Assembly (NCBI GenBank): GCA_029721515.1
Contig: CM056563.1
Coordinates: 8,084,454 to 8,148,453 of the forward strand
Reading direction: 5' to 3'
From: Synanceia verrucosa
Taxonomy: Eukaryota; Chordata; Actinopteri; Perciformes; Synanceiidae
DNA length: 64,000 bases
The notes under the pieces: generated by a model
Told to the model about the DNA's origin: nothing
Databases searched by the model: none
What the model saw: the letters and a program-made list of their open reading frames with translations, nothing else
Shown: positions 1 to 12,500 of the stretch, piece after piece
Layout: each line of letters opens with the position of its first letter
Position numbering within the stretch: the first letter of the stretch is position 1
Made by a program: the position numbers and the translations under genes

Positions 1-9
1 ATGGCATAC

Positions 10-40
10 AAATAAAGTTTGATTTGATTTGATTTGAAGT
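10..40 (+). repeat. 3' tail of a retroposon with TTTGA repeats
   Basis: AATAAAG is followed directly by about three and a half TTTGA units. Fish LINE and SINE copies often end in a short A/T-rich tandem tail like this. Only the tail lies in the window, so the family cannot be named. A similar reversed tail (ATCAAATCAAATCAAA) lies near 38195-38215. Confidence 0.45.
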
Positions 41-215
41 CTATCAATCTTCCATCAGTCATATTATGTTCTGCTTTTCAAAAGGGTTGCTGTAGTGCAG
101 ATTCTGGAAAAAGAGTGTCATGTCTCAGTAAAGGTTGTTGTTGGTGGATATCTGATCAGGATTTTTTCCCCTCTCCATTCACCCAACTTTAGGTAGTGAA
201 ATAATGCAAACTATC

Positions 216-218
<3 letters not shown>

Positions 219-270
<52 letters not shown>

Positions 271-302
271 TTAGGAAACTGCGCACGGACTAGAGAGAGG
301 GG

Positions 303-339
<37 letters not shown>
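219..339. repeat. GT and GA microsatellites upstream of notch3
   Basis: A (GT)n tract (219-254) runs into (GA)n (255-270). After about 30 bases of mixed sequence a second (GA)n tract follows (about 303-339). They end about 260 bases before the notch3 start codon. GA tracts in vertebrate core promoters can bind GAGA-type factors and exclude nucleosomes, but they may simply be length-variable simple repeats. No TATA box is visible nearby. Confidence 0.8.
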
Positions 340-342
<3 letters not shown>

Positions 343-599
343 GCGGAGTAACAGCAGACTCTGGGACAGATCGGGAAGCAAAAGTTTTTTCAAAAGTTTC
401 AGGAGGTTAACCGAGATTCACAGCAGCCGTGGCCGAGCTGCAGAGGATAATACGGGATCGGGACCTATCGCTGCGCTCTCCGGCTGACTTTATGAACAAG
501 CCCCCATCGTCTTTGGAGCTTTTGTTTTTCTGTGAACTTTTTAAAGGATGTATTTCTACTAAAAGCCCAATTTGAAATTCTGGAAACTTTTCCACCGCA
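340..599 (+). promoter_or_regulatory. notch3: Probable notch3 promoter-proximal region and 5' leader
   Basis: This is the sequence between the GA tract and the notch3 start codon. The transcription start cannot be fixed by eye. It is relatively GC-rich at 410-490, as expected for a developmental promoter or leader. The start ATG at 600 has a favourable context (CCGCAATGG). The bases left of 219 show no recognisable gene. Confidence 0.4.
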
Positions 600-3500
600 A
601 TGGAAGGGAATATTCCATGGATTATTTTGCCATTTTTATTGTTTATGTACATTTGCGAAGGTGAGTAAAATTAATACCTTAAGTAGCCTAATATTTGTTT
701 AAGTGCATCCAGGGGTTAAACTGGACAAAGCCTATCCACCGAACAGCTCCACATCAGAACTAGGGCTGTCAGTGATCCATGGCATGTTTAAGTGCAAAAC
801 GGATTTTTGGTTTTTTATTTGCAGTTTGTTAGTTGTTTGACTCACAGATAGTTTCCCCAAAGCCACACAGACTAGTCTGCTTATTGATCTGAATGGAAGT
901 ATCTCACTCGCTCATAATTGTGTTGGTGAATAAATGTTATTCTTCTGTATGGGGAAAATATTTACTGTGATTGTTTTTTTGTTGTTTATAAATTGCAAAT
1001 GCTTCTCCTGCAGTGGTTGGTTTCTTGTGTTGGCAGCAGTGTGATGGGGATATCTGCGTTATCATCAGCAGCACTTAAAATGTTTGGCTCAGGACTGTGG
1101 GCTTGTACAATAATGCTTTATACGTTAAATTTAAAAAGGTTTTTGTTGGATGTTTTTATGTCATTATGTTAAGCTAAATCAGGAGATACTGAGCCAAAGT
1201 TCCCCTCCTTTTTCTGAACAAAGACCTCTCTAAACAACTGAATATTTTCCCCTTGAAACGGTTGAGCAATCACTGTCAGACAGGATAAATTTATCTCCTA
1301 TGACAGCATGTGCCTATTGAGGAAACACAAATGTATATCTGCTTTTGGTAAAGTAAACAACGAACAATTTGGCTGGTGTGTGTCTGCAAGATGCCACAAG
1401 ATGTAGCAAGGATCTGCCAAAGACATGAAAGCTGCATCAGAGACTTTTGTCTCCATTTCAACAGGACATGAATTATAGTTTTGCTGAGATGTGTTACTTA
1501 CAATATTACATGTTCCCCTGGAGGTTAAAGTGGATGACATAAAGTAATTTGTCAGTTATGTGGTTGTCTAACATATCTCCAATTTCCCCAGGGTTCAGAT
1601 GCGTGGATAAATACAGACCTTGTGAAAATGGAGGGACTTGCATAGATTCATCGTCTCGATGCATGTAAGTTCAACATGTGTGTTGTTTTTCTGCCTCACT
1701 AATTCATAAACTCAGCTTTTGAGACAGCACTGAGAGCACTTGTGTCCAAATTAATAAGTTTTTGGCTCCCCTAAAGGTTCATAGGAAAGATTGATTTCCA
1801 GTCTTCAACAATGAAGTGAATATGTCCCGCCAGCTGTTAATTTTACAACATTCACATGAAAGTGTTGAAAGATGAGGCTAGAGCACCATCAAGCCTCAGC
1901 ATGTTGGGCTGCCACACTCATCTGTTGCACCTGTTAAAGGGCTTTGTCAGACATGCATCACAGCATTAAGTCTAGTTTTCCTTCCTCACTGTTTTTTCTT
2001 GGTTATTTTCATTTTGATAATTTTAAACCTTTTTTTAATGAATTGGCTTTGTTTTCTTCCTGCTTTGGGCATTTTTTGCACTCTCTCATCTTTCGACAGC
2101 GATAATGCTTTTGTTTTCCAAATTGCTGAAGGGGGTTGTGTGGGAGCCCATTACAATAGTCAAGTTAAATAGCCTACAGTGCATTGCCTGGGGGGGTCAT
2201 TTGTCCTTTTTAAAGAACCCTTTAGCTTAGGAAACATGCTCAAGTGTTTCAGATGGAGGAGATACAGCCACTGGTGGAACAAAACCTCCTTGGTTGCCAG
2301 CTGCTTCCCTCCAAACCACTACATATATTATTTTATTGGAGTGGACTTTACAATATTACAGGCTCCAATGCCAGGAATTCATTTTCACAAGCAAACAACA
2401 TGGCTTCTCTCTTTCATTTATGTATTTCTTAAATGGAAAAGCTCATAAAGTGATTATTCTGCCGAAAGTTACCATCACACAGTAGACAATGTGTAACTCA
2501 ACTGCATGTGGAACCAGTAACTACCGCCCACATTTTTTCAATCATTAGCTGGAGCCAAGATGGGTGAGTGTCATTAAGTGAGTCAATGTATAATTGTATG
2601 CAGCCAGATCTTTGTTTTGCAGCATTTCCAACATCATTTTTCTGTGCAAATCATTTATTTTCAACACCATGCTGTGCTGGTTCAGTGCCAAGAAAAAGAA
2701 AGTGCAAAATGGGAAAGATTTCTAATGGAAGGGGACATCAAACGTTGAATACAACACAGTGTAGAGAGAGTCTCATAGCAGGGCAGAGTAGCGGAGCGTG
2801 GACACATGAGAGTGGTCAGACCAGTCCTAGACAGAGGTTAGCGGTGGAGCCACCCTACCCCTTCCCCCTGAGAGCCTATACGAAACAGGAGATCCAAAAC
2901 AGCAGAAAAGATCCTTTCTTCTACCAGATACCTGCCTGAAACCTAGCACCATCCCAACAGGGCGTAGAGAGGGCAAGAAGAAAGGCCACAGCAAAGCAAA
3001 GCCAATGCCGAGTGGAAAGACAGAAAAACAAAATGCAGGTACAGGTACACATTGGTATTTGAAAGGAATTCAGAGAAGGAAACCAGAAACTTGCTTGAAA
3101 TCATCACTGTTCTACTGAACCACACACATTGTATGTATGTCTGCATTCCTACTTGTTGTCTAACCACCTGATTATTTAAGTTTTCTTACGGCAAAGTAGC
3201 TTCTCAAGTGACGGTAACACTGAGTGTATGGCAGCTGCCATTGTCACTGTCCCAGATACAATGTATCTCAATATGATCCTCTGCTCAAACATGTTAGTGT
3301 CTTTATGTGCGCTCCTCAGGTGGTTTAATAAAGGTTGCAGGCCAGAGTTGCTGATAGGTATTAGTAAACTGTTCAAGTGAACATTCAGTAAATGGACTGA
3401 GCATGACTCTGCTCCTATAACCCAAGCACTCACTTCTATCAGAGACTGAACTGCTTGTCAGCCATAACATCCTTTTGTTATGTTTTAAACAAAAGTTAGA

Positions 3501-6500
3501 GAAAATCATCTGAATGTGCCTGTGCCAGTTTGAAACACTAGTATACAAACACTGCAGTATGGATGAAAGGAAATCCTGTTTACCTGTGATTAGCAACCTG
3601 ATATGAGTCAAGTGAGCTCACAATCCACATCATACATGGGGTTATGTGACAAATGGTATAATTAAGGTAGATAGCATGTTCATGTTGGATGAAGGTGATC
3701 CCATTAACATGGAAGCTTCATGACCATGTTACTGCTGCACTGATTTAACCAAACCACAATGTAAAAGCTGCGTAGACTAAAACACCAAACGTACTCCAAC
3801 CTCAAAGCATCAACCTAATTTTTGAAAATGTTTGTTCCTATACTGCGACATGATTTCAGTACAGTTTGGACTTAAATCAATGGTAAATCCCCAAAACTAC
3901 TGAATCTCCTTCCCTCTTCAACCAGTTGGTCTTTGTTTGGGGGCTGCAGATTGGTGCAACACGTAGGTAAGATTCTGGAGTACTGTCTGTCTGTTGCTCA
4001 GAAACACCAACTCTGTAATCCAGCTTTTATTAAACACTGCTTAACATGCAAACCTGTCTTGTAATGTAAGGTTTCTACATGTTCTGGTTGTCTTGGATGA
4101 TTCATATATTTGAAATATTCTCTTGATGATCTCAGTGTGGCCTAGAGTTTTGAACTTGACAGTGAAGGGTTGGTGGTGTCACTGTGAGTGCGGCCTACTA
4201 GGTGAGCAGTCAGGAAGTCCAGTTGAAGAGCCTCTGGCCCTTCAGTTCCGAATATGCTGCCTCGAGAGGGCCATGGCGGCGTGGCCAGAGGAGAGATAAT
4301 TAGGCAGATTGAGAGGGTGTCATTCAGAGAGGATCCAGCTGGAGGGATCCGACTGGGGGCAGGGAATGTGTAGAGGCTGGGTAGGGGGAGGGAGTCAGGG
4401 GGGCTGCGTAGAGGACAGCTGGTGGATGTTGTGATGGTAATCCAGTGAAGTCAGATCTTGACAAAGGGGAAGCATAGGGCCAGGTGCTGCCATTGAGTAG
4501 TCAGCCGCCCCCATACTGCGAGAGACAAGCTCGTGGAGGAATGAAGCCGGTGGCTCGCTCCCTCTAGCACATGTTGCCTCTCTCACAGTGCAGCGGCGAC
4601 CAAGTCCTTCTCTTTTCTCTCTCTGCATGTCGTCCTAGCTCCGGCGGCTCATCCTCTGCCTCTCTGTCTCTCAGCACAGTGGCAACTCACAGATTACGAC
4701 CAATTCACTTTCCTCTCAGATTCTCTCCGCTGAGTGGAAATAAATGCGTGGCTACTCCTCTGCGTGAGGCCTGAGGATGGTTACAGTGGTCTCTTTTATG
4801 TTATTAATGCTTTGCCCTTGGCCTCAGTAGCTGACTTATATAAATTGCGAGTGTTTTCGTTAGGACCCTGCTACTCCCAGTCTCTTAGAACATGATGAAA
4901 GAGGACATCTTTGACTTTTATAGGGAGGATACTCACTGTCCAGTGAGTGTGGAGTGCTGTTTCTCCAGTAAAAAGTTAGTATCTGCCTAGTTTATTTCAC
5001 TTTTGGAAAATACTGAAAACTAAACGTGTTTGGATGAGATGGAACACATTATTTCTTCTTTTTTCAGTACGGACAGACAAGTTGATTTACTCAAAAAGAA
5101 ATGCATTTTTGTGGAACAGAATCTACTAAGAAGAGGAAACATACACACATGCCAAGGCACATATTTACTGACAGACCATAGCAAAGAGACATGTTATATT
5201 GTGCGCTCAGTTCAGAGCGCCTCAGGGCTAGTGTTTTCTTTGGCATCTTTATGGTGGATTAGAAAGGAATGCTTAGTAAGATTCCTCCTGTCCCTCTGGT
5301 GCTTTCAGGTTATTGTCCATACCTCCCATCCATTCAGCCTGGTGAGCCCCTTCAGGAATGTGTTTAACAATACTGTCAGCCCGGCCTCATTGAACATGGG
5401 ATGTTTGGAATGACTTGTTTGATTTGCAATTACTTACTTTGCAGTTTTGTGAGGCAACATATAGCCCGTATCAGTCAGGCAGGCCTGACAGGCAGATGGA
5501 GCCATTGTCATGTCATCATAAAGAAAAACTAATGCATTACAGAGCCAGCCGCTCAAAAATGGCTTTATAGGAGAACACTTGTCATATCTATGGAGGCGAT
5601 GAATGCCATCTGACCGAGAGGTTACGCCATCATAGGGAGGAAGGTCTGGGTTTGTTGTCCCTTCTTCTCTCTGGGTCATGACTGGAGACTGGGAGCAGTG
5701 GTTCCCAGGCCCTGTCACAGGAAGTGCTGCCTTCTGACCTCCCTGCTACGCACATCCTGTCTTATCAGAGCAGCTTAAGCAGCTTACTCCATGCACCCAG
5801 GTCTCCGTGCTCCTCAACTTTCTCATCCATTGCCTCATTTTTATTTTAGCCTCCCCACATTGCCGCATTTAGTGTTTATTACTTGGAACTTATATCCGAT
5901 TATGCGGAAACACGAAATTGTTTGCTCACTCATACGTCACACGTATCCAGGAAACAAAACCTGTGTGCTAATTAATGCCAGTATTTGCCATTATTCTGAG
6001 CTGGCAAAGGAACATGTAGTTGGGATTTGTATGTTATTCTTCTTGCTCTCATCTTCTTTTAGGAGTCGATGCTTATACCACATGCTTATGTAGGGTTAAG
6101 TTCGCCTCTAAGTCTCATCCCCTGGTTATTTGTTCTTATATGTTCTTATATGACTTCTGAAGAGACATTCAGGCCATCCAGATTGGAATTACTAAGGTCT
6201 GCCAGCAAAATCTCCCTCGTCTCTCCCTCTCTTTAGAAGAGGAAGGGATGGGTCCATCATTAAATGACTCAGGAAAAGCACTCGCTTTTCCACTAAGAAC
6301 ATTTTCCACAGAAATCTCGATTTCAGTGTTTACCTTCTCTGAGTTTAAAATGTATCAGAGGTTTGGGGGGACTTAAATTCTGTGCCAGATAGAAATAAAT
6401 CAAACTTGCTTTATTGTTCTAGTTTGTCAAGTTTATAAAATGTTTCTTTGGGTATGACTGGCTGCACTTTTCTGAGCTAATGTTCTTTGGGTGACAACAC

Positions 6501-9500
6501 TTGAGATCATGGATATTCTAGTCTGCTTTTCTAGTGCTCTCTTTGGTTATCTTTAGGAACCTTTTCCAGTGCACCATAAACAAATCTCACTCTTTCTGGA
6601 CTATAAACATGCAAGAGTCTGTGCAGGTCAGCCTGTGCTGCAGTTAGGAGTCAACACTGTTCAACTGGAGTGTGGTTGAAATTCAGTTCAATCCACCTTA
6701 GTTATATGGCAAATGTTTGCTGTGAAGTGTAAAGCATACAGACCATTAGAAGGTCTATGATCTGTTTTGTCATGGCAAGTTTTTACTGTTCGGGCTAATG
6801 TGACACAAAACATTGGCCCAGGCATTGACGTTGAGCTTTCATGTTGGGTTGGGGATGGGGTCTTTTTTTTACATTTCAGTTTCAAAGTGTAACAGAATCT
6901 GGTTCAGTTTAGGTGGTTGGGTGGGGTTTTTGTGGTCGAGCTCAGTGGAGAATGCTTTGAAAGACCTCGACCCTGGGATTCATGAGATGCGGTTATGGGC
7001 AAACTCGCCGCTATTTAAAAAATGTCAGAGAGTATTCTTCCAAAAATCTGTTGACACTTGAGGCAAATTTGTTTCAGATCGTGTGTGGACTAAAAGTGTA
7101 AAAACGATGAGCTCTTGCTTGGCCTTTTTCATAGCTTTATTACAGAGCATTCAGCAACAAGGGTACATTTTTCAGAAGATATGTGCAGTCCTGAAATTTA
7201 TATTCTCATACATGTAAATCTGAGCACTGAGGGACTACTGGGGGTGAGAAGGAAGCACTGACACTCTTCCCTAGCTTTCTGGTCAGATTCATTACGCTCT
7301 TCCTCAAGAGAAAGTTAGATATCCTTATATTCCCATGTTTAATATTCATGCTCTGGGGGTGCTCTGGAAACCTCCTTCTGGAGATTTCAATACCTCCATT
7401 GTGTGTCCAAGCACAACTGTTGAAACAAACTTTAAACTGTGGAACACACATCCCTTTTGGACATGATCATACTTAATTACCAGACTGAATTGGTTCCACA
7501 CGGCGCTCAGTGCTACCTGCACATGAAGGGGATCCGTCCTCTGAAGTGCTCCAACTGTCCTTACAAAACCCTGTGTCTCCCAACACCCCTTTTTCTCACT
7601 CTGGCTCTCTCTCACCATGGGTTACTGTTGCCAGGCTACAGCCCAGGCCTGTTGGTCCGTGTAAGCCCAGGCCTGAAAGACTAGCTGTTTGGGTCACTGC
7701 CCCCCCCCCCCAGCACTTTCATACAAAGGAGTTCTGACTACTTTAGCTCTTTTATTTGGGCCACAAAACACTCCCCAACCCCCAATCTGTCTCTTTGCTG
7801 AGAAAGAGAGAGCCAAGCTGGGGAGAGCAGAACAGAAGAGGCTGTTGGGAGGAGGGGGTCGGGCTGTGGATGGGCTCCTGTTGGTAGTGTGGTGTCAGTA
7901 TGGACTCGCATAAAGCACTAGAGCTGGGTCCTGCTTGTAGAAAAGAAGGGGACGAGGGAAAGAGGTCTGTGTTGAGAGAAAAATGACACTGTTGTAAGAG
8001 ATTTTCCAAAGGATCTAATATTTTGTTATAACCACCTCCAGGCCCAGAAGAATTCCTAAAAACTTTGATTAGCTCTTCCCATGCAATGTAGAGTTGAAAT
8101 CTTGCTCCTAATCAAAAGATGGCAGTGCTGTTGTTGATCTTCCTCTTCATCAGCTTCAGGAAATGCCCTCAGTGATAGGAAGACTCCTTTTATACTTGTT
8201 GCTTTGTGGAGCATGACTGTGTGTATGGACCGTGTCAGAGATTACAGGCTCTTTGTTCACAGGTGAGCCACCCTGTGACCTCTGGTGGAGTAGCTGCTAT
8301 TGTTTAGGAGAGGATGATCTCAGGTTACCCAGTTTCAGTGACCCAGAAAGCAGGAAAACTGGCATTGTGTTACACAAGTGTAGGTGACAGAGCTCACTTT
8401 TTAGTCCATTTTTAGTCAGACGATCCTCACACTTGATGCAGGACATCTGAGAAATCACAGTGTACTGTTGGATTATCATACTTCAAATTAAAGAAATGTT
8501 TTGTCAGATTACCATTTCTGCATCATTAAATGTTTAACAATTGCCATCTTTTTCTTCCTTCTTTTATTACTGTCTCCGTGGATCTTCTCTTTTATGGTTC
8601 ACGGCACTGCTCTTCCTCAAAGGCTGAGGCCGGTTGTAAGTTTCTTTTCTTTGTGTTTGGGCGTGTAGTGATTGTTGCATGTGTGTTTGCTTTGTTGCAG
8701 TGTGTGACAATCTTTCAAGTCTGTTAAGAGGAACTGTTAATGCATGTGTTTGTGAACAATGACTCCCTCTTTAGTGTTGTGAAATGGAAATGTGTGTGTT
8801 GGTTCCTGGGTATTTCCCATGAGTGAAACAGTACAGTTGCTTTGGCTTATCCATGAGCGCACACTGACAGATGTGGACAGATGCATGGTGCTGGGGCTGC
8901 AGCTGGCACAAGTCCTCAAATATTTTGACATGCATTGACATGTGTTGGGGGGTGGGGGGGCGTTACCCATTCTGGCCATCCTGCCACTGCATTCAAAGAC
9001 CTCCGCCTCATCTGCTGCACTCTCTTTCCTCAGAGGTCAGGAGTCGACAATCACTGAATATGACTTGGGGCCCGTTGCACAACAGCAGCCTTGCACCTGC
9101 CTTCCACATCCGCCACAAATAAGGCTGGGCCCGCCCAGACGAAGGCATAGCTCCTGCCCGGCAGTTCTCAGAGGCTTGTAAAGAGCCACAAGGTTGTAAA
9201 GAGCCTGATAAGGAGGCTCTCAGGTGCACCAGGACAAAGTTGCATGTCTCTCACAGTCTCCGCACTGATAGCAGTCTGATTTGTGTGTTGTGGGAGTAGC
9301 ATGTTGGCAATGAGTCAGGTCTAGACAAAAGAATGTGTGTTTTGGCTGCTCAGTTCAGTGTGTAAGGAGGACAAATAATTTATCAGGCATAACTACTTAT
9401 CATCATTCTTACACACACCCACACACATATGCTAAGTACAAATACCCAACAATGCACTTCTTTCACAGAGATTAACACACTTATAAATACCTAATATTTT

Positions 9501-12500
9501 AGTCATCAACATGCATTTGGATGACAGTCCTGGAATGGGTTGAAAGTTATTCACTGTCCACAGAGAGTCACAATGGTCATCAGAGAACAGCAGCCTGTTA
9601 AGACTGGAGCTCTTTGGCCTCCATGAGTGGTGAAATGCTCACAGTACAGAGTGGCTGCAGAAGAATATTTATCAGATCTATAAGCAAGTTTCTTCCTGAG
9701 CCCCTTCAAAGTCCCCTTTGTACCACATTTGTTGTCATTTTTAAGTGACACCCTAGATTCTAAACATAGTTAATTCGCCTCTAAATAAACCCAGCCGAGC
9801 CATGACAAATAGCCATGGGCACCAGAAGTGGGGGTGGGGTTTGATTGGGTGTCGGACTTGCTTGGTTGTCTCCAAGGTTGCTAGGGCAACAGAGATTGTG
9901 CATTCACACTGAAAGCAGTGTTTTCATAGAGAGGGATGAGGGATTACAGGAAATATGACATGACATTCTTGCTGGACCAGTCCAGACCACTCTCCTTCTC
10001 CTCCTCTTCGTCACTCTCTCCACCAGGTCCACCTTCTAAAGACATTCTCTCCTGTAGAGCAGCCCCACTCCCTGCAGCCTGAGTGACATTATCATCACAA
10101 TTAGACGGGGAACCTCTGACATTTGACCTTTCAGCACACAAGAGGAGGGGGGTGTTGGGGGAATAGGGTGGGGGCAGCCAAGCGGGCTTTAAGGGGGGCT
10201 TTAGGATGGGAGAGAAGCTGTAATAACTGCCTGAATAACTCTCTCAACATTGGTGCATTGATGCCAATGCTGCTCCACTTTAACATCCATACGTTTTATT
10301 GCTTATTGCTGACCTTTATCACAGGAATAAACTTTGTTCCCTGTTCCCTAGTTGTTATGCTCTGATACTAAATAAATTTCAACAACAGGACAATTTGCTT
10401 TTTCGTGCTGTGTGCGCATTGTAGACACACTCATGCACCTGGCTCTTACATGCTTTGCCCTGTGGCTTTTGTCTTTGTAAAGTTGGAATTAAAAAAATAG
10501 CCAATGTAGTAATCTCACGTTTTATTTGAATCCTGAAAATCTAGATCCGGTTTGGTTCATGCTTCTTAGCCTTATCTGGAGCAGCTTCAGTCGCCTAGTG
10601 AGAGGCAAGCATCACAAAATTGTTTTAGTCTTGTTGTAGTTTATTAAGGGGGTTAAATCAAGACAGTAGAGATAAACTAACACCAGTGTAGTGGTGATGC
10701 TCCTGTAAAAGAGAATAGATGAAATCCCATTGTTGATCCTGCCCAGGGGTTCCTACCCAATGAAAGGGAAGTCAGAGCCTCGGGGCTGGCCAAACCCCAG
10801 CCATCACTGCCCTGTCATCAGCATCAAACAGCCTGTTTGAAGAGGGGGCTTGTCCCCTGCCAGGGGCTCCACTGTGGGTGTAGTGTTACCAGCTCATTCT
10901 GGATTCCTTAGTAAGTCCAAACCTTGTCTAAACTCCCATAGGACATCTGCAGAGAGCAACAGGAAGTCCTGATAATGTCAACTTTGTAGCTGAGCAGGTT
11001 TAGGTTAGACTTTAACAATGTCAACACAGCCCACTAAAGCAGTGCATTAGCAGAGCAGCTGCTCCAGTCTTCCACCTGGATGCATTCAGGCACATTATTG
11101 ACCTACTCACATGTGTTTTGGCAGTGCACAGACACAGTCACTGGAGCTGCAGACACCAGGACACAAGGAAATAGACTCAAGAGGCAAAAACATGCCTTAG
11201 TTAATGCTATGCATGTATTGCGTATTGAGTGTAATGCAAGCTAAAACACCTTTTGAGTGGAAAAGATATAATTTTATATTAATATTCTGTTCTATCAGAA
11301 CACATTCACTGGAGGGAGGACGTGTTGTTTCTTTCCGATATCACAGCTCCTTCTTTTATTGGCATTCATATTTGGTCATCATTGACTGTTTGCTGTATAT
11401 AGTCCTCATTTTGTCAGTATGTTGGCAATTGTTTCCAGGCTGCTGTTCCTGGGTGTGTTCATGAACAGAAATGAGAGCCGAGGTGCGGAAAAACTGTAAC
11501 AGTGGAAGAATGTGAGCTGACATAGAGAAACTGAGGCTTTCCGGCTAGAAATAACAGAAAATATGCCTGATGAAGCCCATAAGACGGGCAGCGAGAAGTG
11601 GCCTCCTTCCATCAACATTTTTTAATTTCTTTTAGGGTATATGTGTCTCACCACGTATGTGTATGTATTGTATGATAGGTACTTATGGGATAAGCTGTGT
11701 TATTACAAATTTGTTCCAGGGCCCAGAAGGGTTACTCAAGCCAATGTGTGAGTCAGGCAGCAGGCCTAGCCAAGGAGTCATTAGGGCCCCCCGATTGCCA
11801 AACCCAGAACATGATGAGAATTGCTACACTGAGTCTGAGTGCAGCTCTCTTAAGTACCTTAGCTTCTTATGACCTGGTTTGACCTCCAGGCAAAATACAT
11901 CCTCATGTGTGTGTGAATTTGTTTGTCTAGATGTCGTCCGGGATTCATTGGTCCTCTCTGTCAGCAACTGGATCCCTGTCATCGATCGCCATGTTTGAAC
12001 GGAGCAGCTTGCAAGAGCCAGGTGGTCAGTGGCATCCCACAATACACCTGTGTGTGTCAGAGAGGGTTCAGAGGTATTATCTATCAGAATTTGTCTTCAT
12101 TAGCACAATTCAATAAAAGAAAGGAGTTTTTTTTAACTGAATAAAATTCATTGTTTATTCTCCAGGCCAAGACTGCTCCCTCATTGATGCCTGTGCCACA
12201 AGTCCGTGTGCCAATGGGGCCCGATGTGCCAATTGGAATAACCACTACAACTGTTCCTGCCCACCTGGCTTCCAGGGAAAGAACTGCCGCAATGACATTG
12301 ACGAGTGCCGCAAGCCTGGCGTGTGCCTCAATGGCGGCCTCTGCATCAACACCCATGGGTCCTTCCGCTGCCAGTGCCAACCTGGATACAGCGGGCGTAC
12401 GTGTGAGGTGTCCACCCTCCCCTGTGCTCCTTCCCAGTGCCTTAATGGCGGCACCTGTCGACAGACCAGCGACCATTCCTATGAGTGTGCCTGCCTGCCA

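Noticed and set aside
2568..2939. 123-codon ORF inside notch3 intron 2
   Set aside because: No motif, polar low-information composition, no matching promoter or splice signals.
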